From Oceanobacillus luteolus (GTDB lineage: Bacteria; Bacillota; Bacilli; Bacillales; Amphibacillaceae), in NCBI RefSeq assembly GCF_023715655.1, contig NZ_JAMBON010000037.1, positions 1-33,770 of the forward strand: a stretch of 33,770 nucleotides of DNA, in the 5' to 3' direction. Under the pieces are notes generated by a model. The model was not told the DNA's origin, did not search any database, and saw only the letters and a list, made by a program, of their open reading frames with translations. How positions within the stretch are numbered: position 1 is the first letter of the stretch; each line of letters opens with the position of its first letter. Made by a program: the position numbers and the translations under genes. This document shows positions 26,176 to 33,722 of this stretch, in pieces.

Positions 26176-26556
26176 ATGGAAAAAATTCATGTGGACAAGC
26201 TGGAACGTTTTTATAACCTGCTGGAAATGAAGAAGGAAATTGATTTGGAACTAGGTGAATTGAAGAAGGAGTTTAATCAGCTTCTTGATGAATCTGTTGG
26301 AGAGAATCGAGCTGGAGAGTTTGTAGAAGCTGGCTATCAGCTGAAAAGGCAGATCAGGAAAACTGAAAAGTATGATGAGGAGCGGACTGTACAGTTATTA
26401 GAAGATTTGCAAATGGAAGACTTGATTGAGACGGTAAGGCGTCCGGATAAGACGAAGATCCATGCAGCGATAGAACTTGGACTTATTCGAGGGGAACAAC
26501 TGGAGGACATGATTGTTAGGCAGTATTCAAGGGTGTTGCAAGTCAAGCAGGTTTAG
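26176..26556 (+). CDS. Hypothetical coiled-coil protein, 126 aa
   Basis: I do not recognise a family. The protein is highly charged and helical, with a likely coiled coil over about residues 1-45 (KLERFYNLLEMKKEIDLELGELKKEF) and no signal peptide or membrane segment. A short C-terminal section reads KTKIHAAIELGLI. ATG at 26176 is chosen because GGGGG lies 8 bases upstream; the frame can be extended seven codons upstream without a ribosome site. It stands alone between terminators, so it gives no clear link to the polysaccharide genes. Confidence 0.65.
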   Translation: MEKIHVDKLERFYNLLEMKKEIDLELGELKKEFNQLLDESVGENRAGEFVEAGYQLKRQIRKTEKYDEERTVQLLEDLQMEDLIETVRRPDKTKIHAAIELGLIRGEQLEDMIVRQYSRVLQVKQV

Positions 26557-26589
26557 ATTTTGATTGGAGTGCAGTCTGTAACCAAAAAT

Positions 26590-26652
26590 AAAAGGGCTAA
26601 TGTATGATGCAGTCTCGGAAAAACGGAGTCCGCATTCATCATTAGCCCTTTT
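26590..26652. terminator. Bidirectional terminator between convergent genes
   Basis: The perfect arms AAAAGGGCTAATG (26590-26602) and CATTAGCCCTTTT (26640-26652) enclose a second imperfect stem (TGATGCAGTCTCGG with CGGAGTCCGCATTCA). T-runs follow on both strands. It serves the unknown plus-strand gene and nagB, which point at each other. Confidence 0.85.
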
Positions 26653-26657
26653 GTTAT

Positions 26658-27383
26658 TTAATTATCTCCCCAAGCGGCTTCGTCAATAATGACAGTAGTA
26701 TTCGGGTGCTTGTGTAGAGCGGATGCTGGGAAATCTTTACTGATTTCACCTTGAAGAAGCTTCGTTACCGCTTCACGTTTACCTTCACCAGAGATGATCA
26801 TGAGGATTTCTTTGCTTTCAAGAATGGTACCAATTCCCATCGTGATCGCCTTTGTTGGAACGTCATCAATCGAATCGAAGAAACGGGCATTCGCTTGTAT
26901 CGTTGTTTCATCCAAATCGACGATATGTGTTCTGCTGTCAAAAGCTGTTCCTGGTTCATTAAATCCGATATGACCGTTTTTACCAATTCCTAAAATTTGG
27001 AGGTCGATTTTACCGGTACTTTGAATTAATGATTCATAATCACGGCACTCTTGTTGCACATCTTCTGCCATTCCACTTGGTACATGGGTATTTTCAGCAG
27101 GTATGTTGATGTGTTTGAATAGATTTTCATTCATAAAATAATGGTAGCTTTGCGGGTCATCATCCGGCAACCCGATATATTCGTCGAGGTTGAAAGTGAC
27201 CGTCTTTGAAAAGTCAATTTCACCTTGTTTATATTTTTCGACTAAAATCTTATATAACCCTTCCGGAGTAGAGCCGGTTGCAAGACCCAATACTGGTTTT
27301 TCGGATTCCTTTACGCGGTCGGCTATCACTTCTGCGGCCTTCATACTCATTTCTTTAAAGTCTTTTACTTTAATAAATTCCAT
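26658..27383 (-). CDS. nagB: Glucosamine-6-phosphate deaminase
   Basis: A 241-residue NagB that turns glucosamine-6-phosphate into fructose-6-phosphate and ammonia. It has LGLATGSTPEGLY (substrate phosphate loop), TFNLDEYIGL (general-base aspartate), and LGIGKNGHIGFNEPG (catalytic His region). The length fits the short Bacillus type. AAGGAGG lies 8 bases before the ATG. nagA and a NagR-type regulator are not next to it. It may balance amino-sugar supply for the neighbouring UDP-HexNAc pathways, but a simple catabolic role is as likely. Confidence 0.93.
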   Translation of the reverse strand: MEFIKVKDFKEMSMKAAEVIADRVKESEKPVLGLATGSTPEGLYKILVEKYKQGEIDFSKTVTFNLDEYIGLPDDDPQSYHYFMNENLFKHINIPAENTHVPSGMAEDVQQECRDYESLIQSTGKIDLQILGIGKNGHIGFNEPGTAFDSRTHIVDLDETTIQANARFFDSIDDVPTKAITMGIGTILESKEILMIISGEGKREAVTKLLQGEISKDFPASALHKHPNTTVIIDEAAWGDN

Positions 27384-27543
27384 TTCTTATTCCTCCTTAA
27401 AGGATGGGTTTAAGTAATATCATTGTTTTTATTATATCCAAATATGGCGATATATGATATATATTATACCCAGACTGAAAAAACACTTTCTAATTTTACC
27501 TGATTCTTTTTTATTTGACTAGTAGAATTAAGGAATATTGTGT

Positions 27544-27574
27544 AAAAAAATGACCCTTTCATGTAAGAAAGGGT
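27544..27574 (-). terminator. Terminator after the YvrJ-like gene
   Basis: The arms ACCCTTTC and GAAAGGGT are perfect, with a 6-base loop, and are followed on the minus strand by CATTTTTTTACA. Confidence 0.8.
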
Positions 27575-27614
27575 ATTCGTATTAGATGATATTCTTTTTA
27601 TTATCCTCATGCGT

Positions 27615-27749
27615 TCATTTCATCTTCTCTGGCAGCTGGTGAATCGAGTCGATCAGCTGGTTGAGCTTGCCTTCTATACGGTGGAGCAAGTAAAAAGTCA
27701 CCGCAATCGGAAAGCCGACTTCTGCGATAAACGAATACCAGGCATCCAT
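27615..27749 (-). CDS. YvrJ-family small protein, 44 aa
   Basis: This short gene starts at ATG 27749 after AAAGGAGGG and ends TGA 27615. It encodes MDAWYSFIAEVGFPIAVTFY, then LLHRIEGKLNQLIDSI and a short charged tail. The pattern of one membrane helix with a LLHRIE-type boundary and a short amphipathic helix is that of YvrJ proteins. It lies downstream of DUF1659 and DUF2922 genes, a common Bacillaceae trio of unknown function. A terminator hairpin precedes it, so its expression may be reduced or separate. Confidence 0.8.
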   Translation of the reverse strand: MDAWYSFIAEVGFPIAVTFYLLHRIEGKLNQLIDSIHQLPEKMK

Positions 27750-27779
27750 GAGACGTCCCTCCTTTTTTGGGTGTAACAA

Positions 27780-27822
27780 AACCCCCGATCACCCCGCGGT
27801 AACCGGGATAATCGGGGGCTTG
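27780..27822 (-). terminator. Terminator-like hairpin between DUF2922 and YvrJ genes
   Basis: On the minus strand CCCCCGAT (27818-27811) pairs with ATCGGGGG (27789-27782), with a GC-rich inner segment, followed by TTTTGTT. It lies between two genes usually transcribed together. Confidence 0.7.
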
Positions 27823-27835
27823 TTTGGAAACCCAA

Positions 27836-28051
27836 TTAGTTGATTTCAATTTCTTCGATTTGTTGTTCTATGACACGTGCGCTTCGTTTGGCAACTAAAT
27901 CGCCACCGTTCGAAGTAAATGCATTTTGAGCAATCACCACATCCATTGCAGCGTTGACAGCATTGTGGTCGATTGGATCAACCGGGTCATCCAGTGTATA
28001 GGTTACGATTTTCCCCTCTTGGTTTTCAAATCGCATCTCTAGCCTCTTCAT
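27836..28051 (-). CDS. DUF2922 family protein, 71 aa
   Basis: A 71-residue protein with the family pattern: basic N-terminus MKRLEMRFEN, GKIVTYTLDDPVDPID (about 14-29), V.AAMD.VIAQNAF and a C-terminal E-rich tail with VIEQQIEEIEI. Its function is unknown. GGGGGAG precedes the ATG. It is the middle gene of the DUF1659-DUF2922-YvrJ trio. Confidence 0.85.
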   Translation of the reverse strand: MKRLEMRFENQEGKIVTYTLDDPVDPIDHNAVNAAMDVVIAQNAFTSNGGDLVAKRSARVIEQQIEEIEIN

Positions 28052-28088
28052 GTTTCTCCCCCTTTCTATTTACATGGTCGGTGCTAGC

Positions 28089-28313
28089 TTACGATAGAAG
28101 GATTTCTGACTTGTCACGACGGTTGATTTCTGTGACAAGATGTTGCTGTAAACCTTCAAATGCAACTGCAGTTTCGTACAATTGTTCAGCAGTCGCACTT
28201 GGCTTCACATTCGTGAAACTCTTCGTCTTGTAAACTGCGTCTCCAGATTCCGGGTCGACACCAGTCAAGAGAACAAGTTGCAGCGTGGACTGTGTTAAGT
28301 CTTGGTATGGCAT
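28089..28313 (-). CDS. DUF1659 family protein, 74 aa
   Basis: A 74-residue protein matching the DUF1659 pattern: LQLVLLTGVDPESGDAVYKTKSFTNVKPSATAEQLYETA, then a helical part. Its function is unknown. ATG at 28313 has GGGAGG 8 bases upstream; a GTG three codons earlier falls in that site. It is first of the three-gene cassette. Confidence 0.85.
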   Translation of the reverse strand: MPYQDLTQSTLQLVLLTGVDPESGDAVYKTKSFTNVKPSATAEQLYETAVAFEGLQQHLVTEINRRDKSEILLS

Positions 28314-28370
28314 GTGGCTCACCTCCCTTTCACCTCTATAATCGAAAGGAACGCAAAGTTGGGGGTGAGA

Positions 28371-28410
28371 ATTTTAAAAAAGCTAATCAAGGAATTTCCC
28401 TGATTAGCCA
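28371..28410 (-). terminator. Terminator after the UDP-ManNAc dehydrogenase gene
   Basis: GCTAATCA and TGATTAGC arms enclose an extended GGAA/TTCC pairing. On the minus strand the hairpin is followed by TTTTTTAAAA. Confidence 0.8.
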
Positions 28411-28415
28411 ATCCA

Positions 28416-29636
28416 TCATAATTTATATGCTGTTTCAACATCACAAATATTTTTTGTATCGAGAATATGCTTGTCTTTGATTAGGTCTAAGTTTTCTTTT
28501 ATATGATCATGTGCAACCATAATAACTACCACTTCAATGTCATCTAAGAAGTCTTGGAAGTTGGTGTATTGGTTATCAACCATCTGTTTCTGTAAGAACG
28601 GATCATATGATTTCACACCAGAGATTAATTGCTCATCCATTTTTTCAAGCAATTGTAGTGTTGGGCTTTCCCTTGTATCATCTACGTTTTCTTTGTAGGT
28701 CAATCCATAAAGGCCAACCTTCGACATATTCTTGAGTCCATGTTCATGCATGATATCACGAATGCGCATTAATACATGTTCCGGCATCGAGTCATTGATT
28801 TCCCTTGCCGTCAATATTATTTTCGTTAAATCAGGATAATCCCCAACAAGGAACCATGGGTCTACAGAAATACAATGTCCACCTACACCAGGACCTGGTT
28901 GTAATATATTTACTCGCGGGTGCTTATTGGCAATCCGAATAATTTCATATACATCCATATCATCAGAACGGCAAATTTTTGCCAACTCATTGGCAAACGC
29001 GATGTTGATGTCACGATACGTATTCTCCACTACTTTCGACATTTCTGCTGAACGGATATCGGTGACGACAATTTCACCTTTACAGAAGCTTGCATACAAT
29101 TCTTTTACAGATTCTCCAATTTTGGTATCATCTGCACCGATTGTTCTTGAATTATGCTCCAGTTCATAAACCATATTACCAGGAATAATTCGTTCCGGGG
29201 CATGGACAAGATGGAGATCCTCTCCAAGTATGTACCCACGTTTTTCAATCTCTGGTCGGACAAATTTATCAATCGTACCTGGTGAAACGGTGGATTCAAT
29301 AACAACCGTTGCACCTTTCTCACAAACGTCCATCACGGTATTGAGTGAAGAGATAATGTAAGATGGATCAATCTTCTTCGTGACGTTGTCATATGGTGTA
29401 GGTACAGTGATGATGTAAGTATCTGTTTTTTGATATTCCGTTGTAAACGTAATGCCATTTGCTACTGCTTGTTCGAATAGTTCCTGTAACCCTTTTTCCT
29501 CGAATGTCAGTTTATTATTATGTAAAGATTCCACTAGCTCTGGATTATTATCGGTCCCAACAATTTTCACTCCACTTTTCGCAAACATTAATGCTGTCGG
29601 AAGGCCGATATAACCTAAACCTATAATATTTATCAT
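28416..29636 (-). CDS. wecC: UDP-N-acetyl-D-mannosamine dehydrogenase
   Basis: This 406-residue enzyme oxidises UDP-ManNAc to UDP-ManNAcA with two NAD+. Motifs are GLGYIGLPTALMFA (6-19), TVPTPYD (77-83), ESTVSPGT (114-121), APERIIPG (146-153), Lys201 in EMSKVVENTYRDINIAFANE and catalytic Cys255 in GPGVGGHCISVDPWF. The HCI(S/A)VDPW phrase is typical of WecC/Cap5O-like enzymes rather than Ugd. The start is ATG at 29636, 8 bases after AGGAG; ATG at 29642 is too close to the site. UDP-GlcNAc 2-epimerase, its substrate supplier, is 460 bases upstream with a terminator between. A Rex-like box overlaps its promoter. Confidence 0.9.
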   Translation of the reverse strand: MINIIGLGYIGLPTALMFAKSGVKIVGTDNNPELVESLHNNKLTFEEKGLQELFEQAVANGITFTTEYQKTDTYIITVPTPYDNVTKKIDPSYIISSLNTVMDVCEKGATVVIESTVSPGTIDKFVRPEIEKRGYILGEDLHLVHAPERIIPGNMVYELEHNSRTIGADDTKIGESVKELYASFCKGEIVVTDIRSAEMSKVVENTYRDINIAFANELAKICRSDDMDVYEIIRIANKHPRVNILQPGPGVGGHCISVDPWFLVGDYPDLTKIILTAREINDSMPEHVLMRIRDIMHEHGLKNMSKVGLYGLTYKENVDDTRESPTLQLLEKMDEQLISGVKSYDPFLQKQMVDNQYTNFQDFLDDIEVVVIMVAHDHIKENLDLIKDKHILDTKNICDVETAYKL

Positions 29637-29681
29637 ATTCATGACTCCTTCTTAGTAAAGAGATTTTTGTATTTCGATATT

Positions 29682-29710
29682 ATTTTACAACAAAAATTGT
29701 TATTTGTGAA
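29682..29710 (-). promoter_or_regulatory. Candidate promoter of wecC
   Basis: On the minus strand TTCACA (29710-29705) and TAAAAT (29687-29682) are separated by 17 bases, each one mismatch from consensus. The leader would be about 40 bases. The -35 lies inside the Rex-like operator. Confidence 0.5.
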
Positions 29711-29722
29711 TAACTTCACAAA
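29703..29722. promoter_or_regulatory. Rex-like operator overlapping the wecC promoter
   Basis: TTTGTGAATAACTTCACAAA is a perfect dyad of 8-base arms with a 4-base spacer. It contains TTGTGAA-N4-TTCACAA, the known operator form of the NADH-sensing repressor Rex. It also contains TGTGA-N6-TCACA, the Fnr/CRP form, so Fnr is an alternative. Covering the -35 fits repression. Confidence 0.55.
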
Positions 29723-30017
29723 CAAGTCATATAAGAATGCTAGTAAAAGGACTGCTGTTTGCCCTTTATGATAAAGGGAGCAGCTATTTTCCCTGAGTTT
29801 TATGCTCTCTGTAATGTAACTAACACCAGCTATTAAATGATTAGTAACCCGGCTGTAATCTCTTAATGATATTGTTGATAGTATAATTCATTACTACATA
29901 TAAGAGTTGCCAAGTGAATATACAAGCCGTAATTTGTAAAATACTTAAGAAACATAAATATAACTACTATACTGATACATGTGTTAGATGCGGAAAACAT
30001 AAAACAAAATCTAATCC

Positions 30018-30057
30018 AAAAAAGCGAACCAGTAGTTCTACCTCTGGTTCGCTTTTT
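30018..30057. terminator. Terminator after mnaA
   Basis: AAAAAGCGAACCAG and CTGGTTCGCTTTTT are perfect arms with an 11-base loop and T-runs on both strands. It lies about 40 bases beyond the mnaA stop. Confidence 0.85.
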
Positions 30058-30094
30058 CTTAACTGGAGATAAATAACTCCAGTCCTCCATTCCA

Positions 30095-31210
30095 TTACTT
30101 ATTGAAATACTCTACAATCGCATCGGCGATTCGACGGGAAGCTTCTCCATCACCATAAGGATTGGATGCTTTCGCCATTTTATCATGTGCTTCTTTGTCA
30201 GTCAGCAATGTATTTGCCTCTTCAAAGATAACTTCTTCATCTGTTCCTACAAGCTTCAATGTACCTGCTTCAATCCCTTCCGGACGCTCAGTCGTGTCAC
30301 GTAACACTAATACCGGAACACCAAGTGAAGGTGCTTCCTCTTGAACTCCGCCAGAATCCGTTAAGATAAGATACGAACGGGCAGCGAAGTTGTGGAAGTC
30401 TACCACATCAAGTGGTTCAATTAATCGAATTCGGTCGCTATCACCTAAAATTCTGTTCGCAGTCTCTTGAACAACTGGATTCAAGTGGACTGGATAGACA
30501 ACATGGATGTCTTCATGTGTATCCACTAAACGGCGGATCGCACGGAACATTTGATTCATGTTTTCACCAAGGTTTTCTCTGCGGTGAGCTGTCATTAATA
30601 CTAAGCGATTGTCGCCAATCTCATCTAAAATTGGGTGAGAATAATTTTCGTCGACAGTAGTTTTTAGAGCATCGATCGCTGTGTTACCTGTTACAGAGAT
30701 TGTGTCCTCTGCTTTATTTTCATTCAACAGATTTTGCTTCGCCTTCTCTGTTGGTGAAAAATGCAAGTCAGCCATAACACCAGTAAGCTGACGGTTCATT
30801 TCTTCCGGGTATGGGGAATATTTATCCCATGTACGAAGCCCAGCTTCTACGTGGCCAATTGCAATTTGGTTATAGAATGCAGCTAATCCGGCTACAAAAG
30901 TCGTGCTCGTATCCCCATGGACAAGTACGATATCCGGCTGCACTTTTTTCATTACTTCATCAAGCCCTTCTAGAGCACGTGTCGTAATTTGCGCAAGGGA
31001 TTGCTGCTTTTTCATGATGTTTAAATCAAAGTCAGGTGTAATTCCAAAAATCTCTAATACTTGATCCAGCATTTCTCTATGCTGAGCCGTTACTGTTACA
31101 ATTGCTTCAAATTCTTCAGGGCGTTTTTTCAGTTCAAGAACAAGTGGTGCCATTTTAATTGCTTCTGGTCTTGTTCCGAAAATATTCATGACGCGAATTG
31201 GTTTCTTCAT
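30095..31210 (-). CDS. mnaA: UDP-GlcNAc 2-epimerase (non-hydrolysing)
   Basis: This 371-residue enzyme interconverts UDP-GlcNAc and UDP-ManNAc. Motifs are IFGTRPEAIKMAPL (near the N-terminus), TAQHREMLDQ, LVHGDTSTT, GHVEAGLRT, EEMNRQ, LMTAHRRENLG, PVHLNP and LTDSGGVQEEAPSLGVPVLVLRDTTERPEG. ATG at 31210 has GGAGTG about 8 bases upstream; the frame extends 13 codons further without a site. UDP-ManNAc is used for teichoic acid linkage units and, through the WecC-like enzyme, for UDP-ManNAcA. Confidence 0.95.
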   Translation of the reverse strand: MKKPIRVMNIFGTRPEAIKMAPLVLELKKRPEEFEAIVTVTAQHREMLDQVLEIFGITPDFDLNIMKKQQSLAQITTRALEGLDEVMKKVQPDIVLVHGDTSTTFVAGLAAFYNQIAIGHVEAGLRTWDKYSPYPEEMNRQLTGVMADLHFSPTEKAKQNLLNENKAEDTISVTGNTAIDALKTTVDENYSHPILDEIGDNRLVLMTAHRRENLGENMNQMFRAIRRLVDTHEDIHVVYPVHLNPVVQETANRILGDSDRIRLIEPLDVVDFHNFAARSYLILTDSGGVQEEAPSLGVPVLVLRDTTERPEGIEAGTLKLVGTDEEVIFEEANTLLTDKEAHDKMAKASNPYGDGEASRRIADAIVEYFNK

Positions 31211-31271
31211 TATATTTTCACTCCAATTATTTTGGTATATTCTTTTCATATAAGTTTACAATTATAAATGT

Positions 31272-31301
31272 ATCATACATGAAGAGTTTAGTTAAACACA
31301 A
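31272..31301 (-). promoter_or_regulatory. Candidate promoter of mnaA
   Basis: On the minus strand TTGTGT (31301-31296) and TATGAT (31277-31272) are spaced by 18 bases. The match is moderate. It lies about 60 bases before the mnaA start. Confidence 0.4.
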
Positions 31302-31459
31302 GATATTCATCATACATATAAAAAGTTATCATGATTACAAATCGAATCTAAATGTAATAAAGATGAAAAATAATTTTATAGAAAAAACCACTTCATTGGA
31401 CTATACTCGACCTCTAATTAAGGGTAGAATGGTTGTAGAATGTCAAAAGGGGTAAATAC

Positions 31460-32434
31460 ATGACTAAAAGAAAGAAAATAGTTATCACGATTCTTGTCAT
31501 TATTGGTGCTCTGCTTGTAAGTGCAGTTGGATATGCGGCATATATTTATAACCAGGCTAATAAAGTTGTTACAGATGCCCATGAAGATGTAGGTAGGGAA
31601 AATGAGACATCCGCTCTTCGAGATAAACAAGTGGATCCTGTCAACGACCATGTATCTGTGCTTTTCATCGGTGTCGATAGTCATGATGAAAGCGCAAACG
31701 AAAATAGCCGCTCTGACGCATTACTTCTTGGAACGTTCAACAAAGACGAAAATAACGTGAAACTCCTTAGCATCCCCCGGGATTCTTACGTGTATATTCC
31801 GGAAGTGGGATATTCGACAAAAATAAACCATGCCCACGCCTATGGGGGACCTCGGGCTACGATTGAAACAGTTGAAGATTTTTTTCATGTACCGATCGAT
31901 TATTATGTACGTGTGAACTTTAAAGCATTTGTTGATTTGGTCGAATCTGTCGGTGGGATTTGGTATGATGTCCCATATGAAATTTCTGAGCCTAATTCCG
32001 GCAACCATCGGGATTCCATTCATTTATATCCAGGGTATCAGCATCTGAATGGAGAAGAAGCATTAGCTCTCGCAAGGACCCGTAAATATGATAATGATAT
32101 TGAACGTGGAAAAAGACAGCAAGAGATTATTAAAACCATTGTGGAAGAAGCCACTTCCGTTTCCTCATTGTTCAACCTAGATGATGTCATACAAGCTATC
32201 GGATCCAATTTACAAACGAACTTAACGATGAATGAGATTCGTGGATTTTTATCCTATGGTGTTCACGGCAATATTCAAATTGATACAGTCAATTTGGAAG
32301 GTGAAGGTGGATATATGAATGATGGTGGCTGGTATTTCCAAGTGGATGAAGCAAGCAGACGGAAAGTTCAGGAAACACTGCAGAATCATTTGGATTTGGA
32401 ACCATACGAACAACAGGAAAACTACTCTTATTAA
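31460..32434 (+). CDS. LytR-CpsA-Psr (LCP) family ligase, first copy
   Basis: A 324-residue membrane-anchored LCP protein with a short basic cytoplasmic N-terminus, one helix (about 7-29) and an extracellular LCP domain. Motifs include VLFIGVDSH, RSDALLLGTFN, LLSIPRDSYV, KINHAHAYGG, VNFKAFVDLVESVGGIWYDV, and LARTRKYDNDIERGKRQQ. LCP enzymes transfer undecaprenyl-linked polymers (capsule or teichoic acid) to peptidoglycan. AGGGG lies 7 bases before the ATG. A second LCP gene follows 164 bases downstream on the same strand. Confidence 0.92.
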   Translation: MTKRKKIVITILVIIGALLVSAVGYAAYIYNQANKVVTDAHEDVGRENETSALRDKQVDPVNDHVSVLFIGVDSHDESANENSRSDALLLGTFNKDENNVKLLSIPRDSYVYIPEVGYSTKINHAHAYGGPRATIETVEDFFHVPIDYYVRVNFKAFVDLVESVGGIWYDVPYEISEPNSGNHRDSIHLYPGYQHLNGEEALALARTRKYDNDIERGKRQQEIIKTIVEEATSVSSLFNLDDVIQAIGSNLQTNLTMNEIRGFLSYGVHGNIQIDTVNLEGEGGYMNDGGWYFQVDEASRRKVQETLQNHLDLEPYEQQENYSY

Positions 32435-32537
32435 CTCAACCACAGTTTTTACACATAATCTACGAAACTTGTATTTTAGTTGTAACCTTCTCATAATATT
32501 TATCGTCTATAATGATAGATGGTGCAAAAATATGAGA

Positions 32538-32566
32538 TTGCAATATTTATAATTTGACTTTATAAT
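32538..32566 (+). promoter_or_regulatory. Candidate sigma-A promoter of the second LCP gene
   Basis: TTGCAA (32538-32543), 17 bases, then a perfect TATAAT (32561-32566). The leader would be about 26 bases, just enough for the AAAGGAG site before the ATG at 32599. It implies that the second LCP gene can be expressed on its own. Confidence 0.6.
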
Positions 32567-32598
32567 TATGAGGATAACCTTCTAAAGGAGTTTATAAC

Positions 32599-33609
32599 AT
32601 GAGTAAACGATTAGTAAGAAGAAAACGAAAAAAAGTAAGACGCCTACGGGTATTTCTTTTTGTCGTTTTACTTTTATTGATAGGTGTCGTTGGCATTGGC
32701 GGATATCTGGCGGTCCAAACAATGCAAGCTGCCAGTGAATCATATGACGATTTAGGTCGAGAAAAATCAGACCTCCGTGAGGAAGCAGTTTCGATTAGTA
32801 ATGACCCCGTTTCCGTATTATTGATGGGGATTGAGGACTATCAATCTGAAGGAGACCACGGCAGAACAGATACGTTGATGGTCGCTACATTCAATCCAGA
32901 TGATGAAAATCTAAAATTAGTCAGTATCCCACGTGATACGCTGGTAGAAATTGCCGGACGCGGACACGAGGACAAAATAAACCATGCCCATGCCTATGGC
33001 GGCAAAAAAATGACGATAGAAACAGTCGAGAATTTCCTCGATATTCCAATAGATTATTATGCAACGGTAAACTTCGATGCGTTTAAAAACATAATCGATA
33101 TTTTAGGTGGAGTCACCGTAGATGTTCCATTTAACTTTGAGCAAAACAGTGATGATCGTAAAGCTGAGAAATTACAATTCTATGAAGGTGAAATGGAGCT
33201 CGACGGGAGACATGCTTTAGCTTACGCGAGAATGCGTATGTCTGATCCGCGTGGTGACATTGGCCGGAATGAACGACAACAGGAAGTTATTGAAGCGATT
33301 ATCGATAAAACCTTATCTCTAGGTACCATTTCTAAAGTGGATGACCTCGTTCAAGAAGTTGGAAATAATGTAGAAACAAACTTACGAGTTTCAGAAGGAC
33401 TTGCATTTGTCAAGAAGTATTCTAATTTCAGAACGAGCAATATTGAAAAGCTTAATGTGGAAACTTATCCCACGCGAATTAATGGTGTAAGCTACCAAAT
33501 TCCAGAGGAAGAGTCATTACATGAGCTTCGAGCTGAATTGAAAGACCATTTAGAGATTACAAGTTTCACTGATAGTACAGAGAGCTATGAGCAGGTTTCT
33601 GGGTATTAA
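32599..33609 (+). CDS. LytR-CpsA-Psr (LCP) family ligase, second copy
   Basis: A 336-residue LCP protein with a very basic N-terminus (RRKRKKVRRLR), one helix (about 17-39) and the LCP domain: VLLMGIED, RTDTLMVATFN, LVSIPRDTLVEI, KINHAHAYGG, VNFDAFKNIIDILGGVTVDV and YARMRMSDPRGDIGRNERQQ. It is a diverged paralogue of the upstream gene. The conserved arginines and aspartates are present, so both look active. AAAGGAG lies 8 bases before the ATG. One of the pair may serve the polysaccharide of this locus and the other teichoic acid; the sequence does not say which. Confidence 0.92.
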   Translation: MSKRLVRRKRKKVRRLRVFLFVVLLLLIGVVGIGGYLAVQTMQAASESYDDLGREKSDLREEAVSISNDPVSVLLMGIEDYQSEGDHGRTDTLMVATFNPDDENLKLVSIPRDTLVEIAGRGHEDKINHAHAYGGKKMTIETVENFLDIPIDYYATVNFDAFKNIIDILGGVTVDVPFNFEQNSDDRKAEKLQFYEGEMELDGRHALAYARMRMSDPRGDIGRNERQQEVIEAIIDKTLSLGTISKVDDLVQEVGNNVETNLRVSEGLAFVKKYSNFRTSNIEKLNVETYPTRINGVSYQIPEEESLHELRAELKDHLEITSFTDSTESYEQVSGY

Positions 33610-33641
33610 ATGACACCTAACTTGTCTAGCATAATAAAAAA

Positions 33642-33722
33642 AGAAGAGGCTGGGACATAACTAGCCGAAAACAGTAATTAAAAAGGATCCAAGCAATCAA
33701 AACTTTGCTAGGATCCTTTTTT
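33642..33722 (+). repeat. Dispersed repeat with terminal hairpin (GAGGCTGGGACATAAC type)
   Basis: AGAAGAGGCTGGGACATAAC (33642-33661) is a sequence I recall as recurring between genes in Oceanobacillus, Staphylococcus and relatives. A strong hairpin follows: AAAAAGGATCCAAGCAA pairs with TTGCTAGGATCCTTTTT with one mismatch, and the T-run gives it terminator form for the second LCP gene. The remaining bases to 33770 contain no gene that I can support. Confidence 0.55.

Larger units (their letters stand above)
29637..30094. other. Intergenic interval between wecC and mnaA
   Basis: 458 bases with no supported gene. It contains the wecC promoter and Rex-like box close to wecC and a terminator close to mnaA. 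The middle is AT-rich. A plus-strand frame at about 29886-30070 encodes C-x2-CGK but has no start or ribosome site. Confidence 0.5.

Noticed and set aside
27607-27849. 80-codon minus-strand frame over the YvrJ region
   Set aside because: It runs through the terminator hairpin in a different frame from the YvrJ-like gene, which has the better ribosome site and family pattern.
29886-30070. Plus-strand frame with a zinc-ribbon-like C-x2-CGK
   Set aside because: It has no start codon or ribosome site and its end runs through the mnaA terminator hairpin. It may be a remnant but cannot be supported as a gene.
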